Of a DNA stretch of 64,000 bases, positions 54,665 to 63,200 are shown piece by piece; the stretch's first letter is position 1, and each line of letters starts with the position of its first letter. The position numbers were made by a program, and so were the translations under genes. The notes beneath the pieces are model-generated. The model worked only from the letters and a program-made list of their open reading frames with translations, searched no databases and had not been told where the DNA came from. The stretch is from Colletes latitarsis (Eukaryota; Arthropoda; Insecta; Hymenoptera; Colletidae): positions 3,749,672 through 3,813,671 of the forward strand of contig NC_135134.1 in the NCBI RefSeq assembly GCF_051014445.1, written 5' to 3'.

Positions 54665-56542
54665 ATGGAGTTCAATATTAAAACGGGGATGGGACGGGGT
54701 AAGTCAGAGGGGGAGGACGAAGGCGGTGTTGGGACTGGAGTGACGGCGCTCGCGCCGCCTCCAGCGCCTGGCCCGGCTTCGTGGAAGGTGGAGGAGGACG
54801 ACGAGACTGCGTCGGTCTCGTCCTTCTCCTCCAGCACGAGCCACATAGGCTCTAAGAGGAAGAGGACGGGGCAGGCCGTCGTCGAGGTGGGCGGGGCGAT
54901 GAGCCCGTCGGTGAGGCTGAGTTGCCTCAGGGACGAGGTGACCGAGGAGATATCGGAGAGGATCTCCTCGTCCCTGAGGCGGGTGGAGAAAGTCGCCGCT
55001 GCCTGCGCCTTTAAGGGGCAGAAAAGCGGTGGCGCGGAGGCCCTGAAGGCCGCGGCGGAGGAAATGAGGGAGGCGGCGCGGGAGCTCAGAGGGCGGAACG
55101 CCCGTCTGCAGCTCCTGTTGGAGGAGGAGCGACAGGGGAGGAGGAGGGCAGAGGCACTGTGGAACAGCGCGGCCCTCCCTCCCATCCTCCCTCCTCCTCC
55201 ACCGCCGCGTCCCTCGGCGGAGGTAAATAAGCGGAGTGCGGCGGCAGTGGTGCGGGGCACCGCGGGCCCCTCCACCCGCACTCCGCCCGTGAAGAAGTCC
55301 CCGTCCTCCTCAGAAGACGATCTTCTGAGGAGGATTGGGGACATGATTGATGGCAAGCTGGCCGCCTTCCGGGAGGAGCTCCTCGCCGGAAGAGCGGTCA
55401 GCAGGAAGGCGGTGCCTCCCCGACCTGTTCCGGTACAGTCGGGGAAGGCAAAGAAGGGCGGAGTGAAGGCTCCGCCCAGCGTTGCGGCACCAGGGCCCCG
55501 GGTCGCGACCCCCAAGGGGGGTGGTGTACCCGTGGTCGCGGTGGTCGCGTCCTCCACAGCACCCTCCCAAGGGGGGGTGGCGTGGAGTGAGGTGGTGGGG
55601 CGGAAGGCGAAGCGGGCGGCGAGGAAGGCCTCGCAACCGCAGCCTCCGCCTCCGCCGCCGGCGGCCAAGGTAAAGGCCGCGAAGGTCGGGAAGGCACGAC
55701 CAGGTCGTCCCCCAAAAACGGCAGCGGTGACGCTGACCGTTGCGCAGGGGGGCGACCTGACCCTCGCGGAGGCGATGCGGCTCGCCAGGGAGAATATCTC
55801 CTTGGAAGAGCTGGGCATCGCCTCCGTGAGGGCGAAGAGGGCCGTGACCGGGGGTCTCTTGCTGGAGATCCCCGGTGCAGAAGGCGGCGCGAAGGCGGAT
55901 CGTCTCGCTCAGAGGCTCCGGGAGCAGCTGGGCGAGCGAGGTGTCCGGGTCGCCCGGCCCACGAAGCGCACGGAGATGCGCGTTTGTGGGCTGGACGACT
56001 CGGTCAGCGCACAGGACGTGTCCCGTGCCCTTGCGAGGGCGGGGGACTGTCCTGTGGAGGACCTGCGGGTCGGAGAGATCCGCAGGTCGCCCTCCGGCCT
56101 CGGGTCGGTGTGGGCCCGGTGCCCCCTCTCCGCCGCCCGTAAGGTGGCGGAATCCGGGAGGGTGTTGGTGGGGTGGGTTTCGGCGCGAGTGGAAATCCTC
56201 GCGCCGCGCCCGCTCCAGTGTCACCGCTGCCTCGAATTGGGGCACGTGAGGCAGTGGTGCACCTCGCCGGTGGACCGCAGCGGTCAGTGTTACCGCTGCG
56301 GTGCCAAAGAGCACCGTGCGAGCCAGTGCTCGGCGGCCCCCCACTGCCCGTTGTGTGCGGACATGGGGAGGCCAGCCGATCACAGGGTGGGGAGCAAGAA
56401 GTGCTCCCCGCCCTCCCGGAAGGAGAGAAAGAGGCGGGCTGCACCGGCTCCGGTGCCGAGGGCGGTGGCATCGTCCTCCATGGAGGTGGACGGTGCTACG
56501 GGGACGGACGGCCGGGAGGAGGCTGGCGCGGCCATTAATTAA
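54665..56542 (+). CDS. ORF1, Gag-like RNA-binding protein of R1-clade retrotransposon
   Basis: 625 residues. In this clade ORF1 protein binds element RNA, forms the ribonucleoprotein and helps bring it to the target chromatin. An acidic, Ser-rich N-terminus with a basic patch (KRKR near residue 65, a possible nuclear signal) is followed by a charged, coiled-coil-prone helix (about 120-170), a Pro-rich low-complexity linker with two poly-Pro runs (about 173-332), and a conserved-looking region with an RRM-like strand-helix pattern (about 438-515). Three zinc knuckles follow: C519-x2-C-x4-H-x4-C532, C542-x2-C-x4-H-x4-C555 and C561-x2-C-x8-H-x6-C580. Three tandem CCHC motifs with a longer third one are usual for R1-clade ORF1. 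The start is the first Met after an in-frame TAA at 54,611, with A at -3 and G at +4. The stop overlaps the ORF2 start. No frameshift or stop interrupts it. Confidence 0.93.
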   Translation: MEFNIKTGMGRGKSEGEDEGGVGTGVTALAPPPAPGPASWKVEEDDETASVSSFSSSTSHIGSKRKRTGQAVVEVGGAMSPSVRLSCLRDEVTEEISERISSSLRRVEKVAAACAFKGQKSGGAEALKAAAEEMREAARELRGRNARLQLLLEEERQGRRRAEALWNSAALPPILPPPPPPRPSAEVNKRSAAAVVRGTAGPSTRTPPVKKSPSSSEDDLLRRIGDMIDGKLAAFREELLAGRAVSRKAVPPRPVPVQSGKAKKGGVKAPPSVAAPGPRVATPKGGGVPVVAVVASSTAPSQGGVAWSEVVGRKAKRAARKASQPQPPPPPPAAKVKAAKVGKARPGRPPKTAAVTLTVAQGGDLTLAEAMRLARENISLEELGIASVRAKRAVTGGLLLEIPGAEGGAKADRLAQRLREQLGERGVRVARPTKRTEMRVCGLDDSVSAQDVSRALARAGDCPVEDLRVGEIRRSPSGLGSVWARCPLSAARKVAESGRVLVGWVSARVEILAPRPLQCHRCLELGHVRQWCTSPVDRSGQCYRCGAKEHRASQCSAAPHCPLCADMGRPADHRVGSKKCSPPSRKERKRRAAPAPVPRAVASSSMEVDGATGTDGREEAGAAIN

Positions 56543-56544
56543 TG
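56540..56544 (+). promoter_or_regulatory. TAATG stop-start junction between ORF1 and ORF2
   Basis: The ORF1 stop TAA (56,540-56,542) shares its last A with the ORF2 start ATG (56,542-56,544). In Bombyx SART1 the same UAAUG arrangement has been shown experimentally to couple translation of the second ORF to termination of the first. By analogy ORF2 is probably made at a lower level by reinitiation. The preceding ATTAAT makes this short junction AT-rich within very GC-rich coding sequence. Confidence 0.8.
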
Positions 56545-59500
56545 CCGCCCCGCCTCCTCCTCCAGGCCAACCTCAACCACTGCCGCGCGGCACAGGACTT
56601 GATGTCCCAAGTCCTCGCGGAGTGGGGGGTTGGCCTGGCGGTCGCCGCCGAGCCGTACCGCGTCCCTGATCACCCTCATTGGGTGGGCGACGCGGACGGC
56701 TTGGTGGCGACGGTATGGGGAGGGGGCGACGGGTCCCCACCGTTCTCCTTGTTGGAGCGCGGTCGGGGATTCGTCGCCGTGGACTGGGGGGGAGTCGCTG
56801 TGGTGGGGTGCTACATTTCGCCCCGTAGCGGTCACGCTGCGTTCGAGCTGTACTTGGCCGAGGTCGCGGCATGCGTGCAGCGCTGCGCGGCCCGGCCGGT
56901 GCTGGTCCTGGGGGATTTTAATGCCAAGTCGGCGGCTTGGGGATCCCCCAGGACCTCCGTTCGCGGCGGGATCCTGGGCGATTGGGCGGCGGGGCTCGAC
57001 CTCCGGGTATTGAACCGGGGGTCGGAGCACACATGCGTGCGGCGATATGGGGGGTCCATCGTGGATGTTGGATTCGCGACCCCCAACGCCGTGCGCATGG
57101 TGTCGGGTTGGCACGTGGTCGCGGGGGCAGAGACACTCTCCGATCACCGGTACATCCGGATGGAGGTCTCTGCTGCCGCGAGTGCATCCCGACACGGCCG
57201 CCTGCGTGGCACCCCACCACGCCGCTGGGCGCTTCGGCGCCTGGACAAGGACGCCCTGATGGCAGCTGCCCTCGCTGCAACTTGGCCGCAGGGAGCGGCC
57301 GAGTTGCCGAGCATAGAGGAGGAGGTCGCCCGGCTCGGAGCATTGGTCGCGGGTATTTGCGACGCGGCGATGCCTCGGGTCGGGCGGGCTTCTCCTCGCC
57401 GGGCGGTGTACTGGTGGTCGGACGCGATCGCGGAGTTGCGAGTCGCGACTGTCCGCGCCCGACGCCAGTACACCCGCGCGCGCCGTCGTCAACGTACAGG
57501 CGACGGCGTGGCGCGAGCGAGGGCAGCTGATGGCCTGTATGGAGCATACCGCGTGGCGCGGGTTGCTCTGCAGGTCGCCATCAAACGGGCCAAGACCCGG
57601 GCATGGAAGGAGATCCTCCAGACCCTTGATGACGATCCATGGGGGCGCCCATATAAGGTGGTGCTGAATAAGCTCCGCCCGTGGGCGCCCCCCGTCACCG
57701 AGGGTCTTGACCCCCGGCTGCTGGAGGACGTGGTCAATACACTCTTCCCAATTGGGGAGAGGGGACCGCGTCCTCCGGCGGCGGCGGCTGTCCCAGTGGA
57801 GTGGACGGCCGAACTGGGGGTCACGCAGGAGGAGCTGGCAGCGGCCATCAGACGGCTCGGGGTTCGTAACACGGCCCCGGGTCCGGATGGTGTGCCCGGC
57901 CGGGTTTGGGTCTTGACCCAGGGCGTCCTTGGGGCCGACCTCAGGCGGTTGTTCGACCGCTGCCTGAGGGACGGGCGATTCCCCCCCAGTTGGAAGGTGG
58001 CGAGGATGGTCCTCCTCCGGAAGGAGGGTCGGCCCGCGGAGTCTCCCTCCGCATACCGGCCCATTTGTCTCCTCGACGAGGTGGGCAAGCTCTTCGAGCG
58101 TGTGATTGCTGCCCGCCTCGTCGAGCACCTGTCGCGGGGTGATCCCGGTCTGGCCGACTGCCAGTTCGGTTTCCGGGGGGGCCGATCGACTATCGACGCG
58201 ATAGGTCGTGTGAGGGCCCTCTCGGGGGCGGCCGTCTCCCGGGGAGGGGTGGCATTGGCAATATCCTTGGATATTGCCAATGCCTTTAACACCCTCCCCT
58301 GGGAAGAGATAAGGAGGGGACTCGAATATCATCGGGTCCCCCCTTGTCTCAGGGCGGTCGTCGGGGATTATCTCCGCGGCAGGTGGATCGAGTATCCGGG
58401 TCGGGATGGTGATATGCGGAGGGAGGTGTACTGCGGTGTTCCGCAGGGGTCGGTCCTCGGGCCACTCCTGTGGAACATCGCGTACGACTCGGTGTTGCGG
58501 GCCGGCCTCCCCGACGGCGTCAGCACGGTGTGTTATGCGGATGACACATTGGTGCTGGCCGTCGGGGCGCACTGGGGGAGGGCCATGCGTCGCGCGGAGG
58601 AGGGGTCGCAACGCGTCGTCGACCGGATCAGGGGGATGGGGATGACGGTGGCGGTCCATAAGACCGAGGTGATTGCGTTTCATTCACCTCGGCAGGATCC
58701 GCCACCCCCTCTGATCCGGGTGGGTGGGGCTGACATCGAGGTGAAGCCCCAGATCAGGTATCTAGGGCTGATCCTCGATAGCCACTGGCGTTTCGAGGAG
58801 CATTTCCGCTGCCTGGTCCCCCGGTTGGAAAGGATGGTTGCGGCTCTGGGCCGGATCCTGCCCAACCTGGGGGGCCCGGCGGGCCGAGTTCGTCGCCTCT
58901 ATGTGGCAATGGTCCAGTCGGTGGCCCTATACGGGGCCCCCGTCTGGGCGGACGACCTGGCTGCCTCCCGGCGCGGCATGACTATGCTGCGTCGGGTGCA
59001 GAGGCGCATGGCGCTCAGGGTCGTCCGCGGGTATCGTACCATGTCACATGAGGCGGCGACGGTTCTAGCGGGGATGCCGCCCATGGACCTGCTCGCGCGG
59101 TCGCACGCGGTGATGTACCGGCACCGCGTCGACCGTCGCGCGGGGGTGGGGGCGGTCCCGGGCGGGCAGGAACCTGCTTGGGGCGATTTGAAGCGCCAGG
59201 CCCGGCAGTCCGTGTTGCTCGCGTGGCAGGAGCGGCTGGCTCTGCCAACCGCGGGGCACCGGACTGTCGGGGCGGTTCGGCCACTCCTGAAGGAGTGGCT
59301 GGACAGAGGCCATGGCAGCCTCACCTACCGGATGGCACAGGTATTTTCCGGGCATGGCAGCTTCGGAAGATACCTGTGCCGGATAGGGAAGGAGCCGACG
59401 GCGCGTTGCTGCCACTGCGACGCTGAGCAGGACACGGCGGATCATACCCTGGAGGTATGCCCCGCGTGGGAGGGGGAGCGCCGTGTCCTGGTCGGCGTCG

Positions 59501-59724
59501 TCGGGCGGGATGTCTCGCTGCCGGGCGTGGTGCGCGCCATGCTCGGCAGCGAGGAGAAGTGGAGGGCCGTGGCCTCATTCTGCGAGAACGTAATGTTGCA
59601 GAAGGAGGCCGCGGGGAGGGAGCGCGAGCTTCAGCGGCGTGCAGAAGCGCGCGCTCGTGCGGTGGTCCGAGGTCGTCGCCCGGTCGCGAGGCGTCGCGGG
59701 CGGCCGCCTCGGCGTGGCGGATGA
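56542..59724 (+). CDS. ORF2, endonuclease-reverse transcriptase polyprotein
   Basis: 1,060 residues, the normal size for R1-clade ORF2. It nicks the target and copies element RNA from the nick (target-primed reverse transcription) in the nucleus. The N-terminal APE-type endonuclease (about 1-225) keeps the expected catalytic set: N10, E37, D125 and N127 in LGDFN, D175, and D201-H202 in SDH. Reverse transcriptase motifs (about 440-760) include TAPGPDG from T444, YRPI from Y505, QFGFR from Q541, LDIANAF with D577, GVPQGSVLGP from G632, and YADD 665-668 with the catalytic D667-D668. YLG at 740 marks the thumb side. A C-terminal zinc knuckle C956-x2-C959-x8-H968-x4-C973 is typical of the clade. 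The basic tail ends with an AT-hook-like RGRP (1052-1055). No RNase H domain was recognised. No inactivating change is visible, so the protein is probably functional. Confidence 0.96.
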   Translation: MPPRLLLQANLNHCRAAQDLMSQVLAEWGVGLAVAAEPYRVPDHPHWVGDADGLVATVWGGGDGSPPFSLLERGRGFVAVDWGGVAVVGCYISPRSGHAAFELYLAEVAACVQRCAARPVLVLGDFNAKSAAWGSPRTSVRGGILGDWAAGLDLRVLNRGSEHTCVRRYGGSIVDVGFATPNAVRMVSGWHVVAGAETLSDHRYIRMEVSAAASASRHGRLRGTPPRRWALRRLDKDALMAAALAATWPQGAAELPSIEEEVARLGALVAGICDAAMPRVGRASPRRAVYWWSDAIAELRVATVRARRQYTRARRRQRTGDGVARARAADGLYGAYRVARVALQVAIKRAKTRAWKEILQTLDDDPWGRPYKVVLNKLRPWAPPVTEGLDPRLLEDVVNTLFPIGERGPRPPAAAAVPVEWTAELGVTQEELAAAIRRLGVRNTAPGPDGVPGRVWVLTQGVLGADLRRLFDRCLRDGRFPPSWKVARMVLLRKEGRPAESPSAYRPICLLDEVGKLFERVIAARLVEHLSRGDPGLADCQFGFRGGRSTIDAIGRVRALSGAAVSRGGVALAISLDIANAFNTLPWEEIRRGLEYHRVPPCLRAVVGDYLRGRWIEYPGRDGDMRREVYCGVPQGSVLGPLLWNIAYDSVLRAGLPDGVSTVCYADDTLVLAVGAHWGRAMRRAEEGSQRVVDRIRGMGMTVAVHKTEVIAFHSPRQDPPPPLIRVGGADIEVKPQIRYLGLILDSHWRFEEHFRCLVPRLERMVAALGRILPNLGGPAGRVRRLYVAMVQSVALYGAPVWADDLAASRRGMTMLRRVQRRMALRVVRGYRTMSHEAATVLAGMPPMDLLARSHAVMYRHRVDRRAGVGAVPGGQEPAWGDLKRQARQSVLLAWQERLALPTAGHRTVGAVRPLLKEWLDRGHGSLTYRMAQVFSGHGSFGRYLCRIGKEPTARCCHCDAEQDTADHTLEVCPAWEGERRVLVGVVGRDVSLPGVVRAMLGSEEKWRAVASFCENVMLQKEAAGRERELQRRAEARARAVVRGRRPVARRRGRPPRRGG

Positions 59725-59779
59725 CCTAGGCTGGGAGGGGGGTCCTGAGGGGACCCTCCTCCCGCCAGGCGGCGCCGGG

Positions 59780-59822
59780 TCGGACCGGTTGGGGGTAGGA
59801 GTGCCTCCCCCTACCGGTCCGA
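59780..59822 (+). other. 3' UTR hairpin 1
   Basis: TCGGACCGGT (59,780-59,789) pairs perfectly with ACCGGTCCGA (59,813-59,822). Past one T-T mismatch the stem continues as GGGGG with CCCCC, giving about 15 pairs around an 11-base loop. It lies upstream of the truncation point, so the second copy cannot test it. Confidence 0.85.
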
Positions 59823-59836
59823 CGCAAGGGGAGGCA

Positions 59837-59880
59837 CCCTCGGCGGTCTGGTGCGGCCATGAACGCCCGGCCGCCGAGGG
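59837..59880 (+). other. 3' UTR hairpin 2
   Basis: CCCTCGGCGG (59,837-59,846) pairs with CCGCCGAGGG (59,871-59,880). With one bulged G the stem extends outward to CACC with GGTG. The truncated copy starts exactly at the outer base of this stem (35,331), which may be where reverse transcription stopped. Confidence 0.82.
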
Positions 59881-59898
59881 GTGGAAACGGGGTCGCGG

Positions 59899-59926
59899 GC
59901 GGTTGCGAGTTGGGGCTCGCAGCCGC
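59899..59926 (+). other. 3' UTR hairpin 3
   Basis: GCGGTTGCGAG (59,899-59,909) pairs with CTCGCAGCCGC (59,916-59,926), 11 pairs including one G-U, around a six-base loop. It is identical in the truncated copy (35,395-35,422). Confidence 0.82.
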
Positions 59927-59949
59927 CACTAAGCGCGGCCCCGGGACGG

Positions 59950-59986
59950 ATAGCGGCGGGATGGAGTGGCCCCGCCCCCCCGCTAT
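59950..59986 (+). other. 3' UTR hairpin 4, weakened in this copy
   Basis: ATAGCGGCGGGA (59,950-59,961) faces CCCCCCCGCTAT (59,975-59,986). C at 59,975 and C at 59,979 replace T and G of the truncated copy, giving two mismatches in an otherwise 12-bp stem. These may be recent mutations of the full-length copy. Confidence 0.75.
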
Positions 59987-60003
59987 GAGGCAGTGTGTCT
60001 ACT

Positions 60004-60024
60004 GGGGGGACCGATTGTCCCCCC
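60004..60024 (+). other. 3' UTR hairpin 5
   Basis: GGGGGGAC (60,004-60,011) pairs with GTCCCCCC (60,017-60,024) around the five-base loop CGATT. It is unchanged in the truncated copy (35,500-35,520). Confidence 0.8.
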
Positions 60025-60033
60025 GGGGGATGG

Positions 60034-60045
60034 GCGCGAAAGCGC
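60034..60045 (+). other. 3' UTR GNRA tetraloop hairpin
   Basis: GCGC GAAA GCGC: a four-pair GC stem capped by GAAA, a GNRA-type tetraloop that often makes tertiary RNA contacts. It is present unchanged in the truncated copy (35,530-35,541). Confidence 0.7.
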
Positions 60046-60046
60046 G

Positions 60047-60108
60047 GGCACGGGGAGGATACCGGAAGAATGCTTCGAGCGATTCCCGGTATCCTCCCAA
60101 AGCGTGCC
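60047..60108 (+). other. 3' UTR hairpin 6, the longest stem
   Basis: GGGAGGATACCGG (60,053-60,065) pairs perfectly with CCGGTATCCTCCC (60,086-60,098), 13 pairs. An outer stem GGCACG with CGTGCC (60,047-60,052 and 60,103-60,108) and inner pairs GAAT with ATTC extend it. No base of it differs in the truncated copy (35,543-35,604). Confidence 0.88.
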
Positions 60109-60141
60109 GAAGGGTCACCGTGGGGTTTTTAGTGGGTAGGT

Positions 60142-60169
60142 CCCGCGCCTGTCGTTGTACGGGCGCGGG
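60142..60169 (+). other. 3' UTR hairpin 7
   Basis: CCCGCGCC (60,142-60,149) pairs with GGCGCGGG (60,162-60,169). The only difference from the truncated copy (C at 60,153 against T at 35,649) falls in the loop and leaves the stem intact. Confidence 0.8.
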
Positions 60170-60182
60170 GAATCCCACACAC

Positions 60183-60214
60183 CCCTCCCACCTCTCCCCA
60201 AGGAGGTGGGAGGG
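60183..60214 (+). other. 3' UTR hairpin 8
   Basis: CCCTCCCACCTC (60,183-60,194) pairs perfectly with GAGGTGGGAGGG (60,203-60,214), 12 pairs around an eight-base loop, 26 bases before the poly(A) tail. It is identical in the truncated copy (35,679-35,710). Confidence 0.88.
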
Positions 60215-60240
60215 AGTCTTTCGAAGATTTTCCCCACGAC

Positions 60241-60265
60241 AAAAAAAAAAAAAAAAAAAAAAAAA
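60241..60265 (+). other. Poly(A) tail, insertion 2
   Basis: Twenty-five uninterrupted A residues join the element directly to the right target duplication. No AATAAA is visible just upstream, so the 3' end may be formed without a canonical signal or by read-through processing. Confidence 0.95.
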
Positions 60266-60279
60266 GTTAGGTCTAGGTT
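60266..60279 (+). repeat. Target-site duplication, right copy, insertion 2
   Basis: Second copy of GTTAGGTCTAGGTT. The satellite resumes as AGGCCTGGGATTTTCCC, matching the empty paralogue at 46,843. Confidence 0.95.
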
Positions 60280-63200
60280 AGGCCTGGGATTTTCCCTCAT
60301 CAGACACATACTTTCGCAATCTTCACATACTTGATGAACAGATCCTGGGTTTTTTCTGATTTGGATCACGTAATAATGTGGTACCACACTGAAACAGTCC
60401 ATTAAACCTGGTTTCGATCAATATTTTAGAGGATAACGCATGTTATGTCTCGGATAGGTCTGGGATTTGCCCTCGTCAGGCTCATACTTTCGCATTCTCC
60501 ACATACTTGTTGACGAGACCCTGGGTTTTTTCTGGTTTGGATCACGTAGTAATGTGGTACCACCCTGAAACAGTCCATTAAACCTGGTTTCGATGAATAT
60601 TTTAGAGGTTAACGCATGTTATGTCTAGTTTAGGCCGGGGATTTGCCGTCATCAGACACATATTTTCGCGTTCTACACATACCTGTTAAACAGATCCTGG
60701 GTATTTTTCTGGTTTGGATCACGTAATAATGTGGTACCACTCTAAAACAGTCCATTAAACCTGGTTTCGATCAATATTTCAGAGGATAAGGCATGTTAGG
60801 TCTGGGTTAGGTCTGGGATTTGCCCTCAGCAGGCTCATACCTTCGCTTATTTCTCATACTTGATGGGCCGATCCTGGGCTTTCTCTGGATTGCATCACGT
60901 AGAAATGTGCTACCACACTGGAACAGTCCATTAAACCTGGTTTCGATCAATATTTTAGAGGATAACGCAAGTTAGGTCTAGGTTAGGCCTGGGATTTTCC
61001 CTCAGACACATACTTTCGCATTCTTCACATACTTGTTGAACGGGTCCTGGGTTTTCTCTGGTTTGGATCATGTAGTAATGTGGTACCACACCGAAAAGGT
61101 CCATTAAACCTGGTTTCGATGAATATTTTAGAGAATAACTCATGTTATGTCTAGGTTAGGTCTGGGAATTGCTCTCATCAGGCTCGTACTTTCGCATATT
61201 TCTCATACTTGTTGAACAGATCCCTGGCTATTTCTGGTTTGGATCACGTAGTAATGTGGTACCACACAGAAACAGTCAATTAAACCTGGTTTCGATCAAT
61301 ATTTTAGGGGATAACGCATGTTATGTCTGGGATAGGTCCGGGATTTGACCTCATCAGGGTAATATTTTCGCATTTTTCACATACTTGTTGAACAGATCCC
61401 TGGCTATTTCTGGTTTGGATTACGTAGTAATGTGGTACCACACTGAAACAGTCAATTAAACCTGGTTTCGATCAATATTTTAGAGGATAACGCATGTTAT
61501 GTCTAGGTTGGGCTTGGGATTTGCCCTCATCAGACACATATTTTCGCGTTCTACACATACCTGTTAAACAGATCCAGGGTATTTTTCTGTTTTGGATCAG
61601 GTGGTAATGTGGTACCACACTGAAACAGTCGATTAAACCAGGTTTCGATCAATATTTTTGAGGATAACGCATGTTAGGTCTTGGTTAGGCCTGGGATTTT
61701 CCCTCATCAGACACATACTTTCGCATTCTCCACATACTTGTTGAACGGATCCTGGGTTTTTTCTGGTTTGGATCACGTAGTAATGCGGTACCACACTGAA
61801 ATAGTAAATTAAACCTGGTTTCGATCAATATTTTAGAGGATAACGCAAGTTATGTCTGGGATAGGTCTAGGATTTGCCCTCGTCAGGCTCATACTTTCGC
61901 ATTCTCCACATACTTGTTGACGAGATCCTGGGTTTTTTCTGGTTTGGATCACGTAGTAATGTGGTATCACACAGAAACAGTCCATTAAACCTGGTTTCGA
62001 TCAATATTTTATAGGATAACGCATGTTATGTCTAGGTTGGTCCTGGGATTTTCCCTCATCAGACACATACTTTCGCATTCTCCACATACTTGTTAAACAG
62101 ATCCTGGGTTTTTTCTGGTTTGGATCACGTAGTAATGTGGTACCACACTGAAACATTCAATTAAACCTGGTTTCCATCAATATTTTAGAGGACAACGCAA
62201 GTTAGGTCTGGGATAGGACTGGGATTTGCCCTCATCAGGGTCATATTTTCGCACTTTTCACATACTTGTTGAACAGATCCCTGGCTATTTCTGGTTTGGA
62301 TCACGTAGTAATATGGTACCACACTGAAACAGTCAATTAAACCTGGTTTCGATCAATATTTTAGAGGATAACGCATGTTATGTCTAGGTTGGGCCTGGGA
62401 TTTACCCTCGTCAGACACATACTTTCGCATTCTCCACATACCTGTTTAGCAGATCCTGGGAATTTTTCTGGTTTGGATCAGGTAGTAATGTGGTACCACA
62501 CTGAAACAGTCCATTAAACCTGGTTTCGATCACTATTTTAGAGGATAACGCATGTTATGTCTAGTTTAGGCCGGGGATTTGCCCTCATCAGACACATCCT
62601 TTCGCATTCTCCACATACTTGTTGAACGGATCCTTGGTTTTTTCTGGTTTGGATCACGTAGTAATGCGGTACCGCACTGAAGCGTTCAATTAAACCTGGT
62701 TTCGGTCAGTATATTTGAGGATGACGCATGTTAGGTCTGGGATAGGACTGGTATTTGCCCTCATCAGGGTCATATATTCGCATTTTTCACATACTTGTTG
62801 AACAGATCCCTGGCTATTTCTGGTTTGGATCACATAGTAATGTGGTACCACACTGAAAGAGTCAATTAAACCTGGTTTCGATCAATATTTTAGAGGATAA
62901 CGCATGTTATGTCTAGGTTGGGCCTGGGATTTGCCCTCATCAGACACATACTTTCGCATTCTCCACATACATGTTGAACGGAACCTGGGTTTTTTCTGGT
63001 TTGGATCACGTAGTAATGCGGTACCACACTGAAACATTCAATTAAATCTGGTCTTGATAAATATTTTAGAGGATAACGCATGTTAGGTCTGGGTTAGGTC
63101 TAGGATTTGCCCTCATCAGGGTCATAATTTCGCATAATTCTCATACTTGATGGCCAGATCCTGGGCTTTTTCTGGTTTGGATCACGTAGTAATGTGGTAC

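Larger units (their letters stand above)
59725..60240 (+). other. Retrotransposon 3' UTR, dense in hairpins
   Basis: The 516 bp between the ORF2 stop and the poly(A) tail hold a chain of strong inverted repeats. In TRAS/SART/R2-type elements the 3' UTR RNA is recognised by ORF2 protein for target-primed reverse transcription, so this is the likely recognition domain. The last 406 bp are also present in the truncated copy, where most of the stems are unchanged. A long-range stem, CGTGGGG (60,119-60,125) with CCCCACG (60,232-60,238), would enclose the last two hairpins just before the tail. Confidence 0.88.
54599..60265 (+). mobile_element. Full-length R1-clade (SART/TRAS-like) non-LTR retrotransposon
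   Basis: A 5,667-bp element with sharp borders. Satellite ends at 54,598, GC-rich sequence runs from 54,599, and a 25-A tail is followed by the target duplication and satellite. Order: 66-bp 5' UTR, ORF1 (zinc-knuckle Gag-like), ORF2 (APE-type endonuclease, reverse transcriptase, CCHC), 516-bp structured 3' UTR, poly(A). There are no terminal repeats, and no integrase, protease or RNase H domain was recognised. The domain order, the CCHC knuckles in both ORFs and the stop-start overlap place it in the R1 clade. The TTAGG-like target and the TAATG junction make it most like SART/TRAS. Both ORFs are uninterrupted and the flanks are perfect, so this copy looks young and possibly competent. Exact family assignment needs a reverse-transcriptase phylogeny. 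Confidence 0.95.

Noticed and set aside
56539..58683. 714-codon minus-strand open frame across ORF2, plus other long antisense frames at 54,592-55,818 and 55,310-56,383
   Set aside because: Very GC-rich coding sequence lacks stops on the other strand. The frames show no recognisable domain, and the sense ORFs contain all expected motifs in order.
54599..60265. LTR retrotransposon, DNA transposon or Helitron
   Set aside because: There are no terminal direct or inverted repeats at the ends, and no integrase, protease, transposase or helicase motifs. The APE endonuclease, reverse transcriptase and poly(A) tail define a non-LTR element.
59859..60281. Plus-strand open frames running from the 3' UTR through poly(A) into the satellite (also 35,511-35,771)
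   Set aside because: They depend on reading the poly(A) tract as lysines and cross the insertion junction, and the same region is a hairpin-rich UTR. They are not genes.
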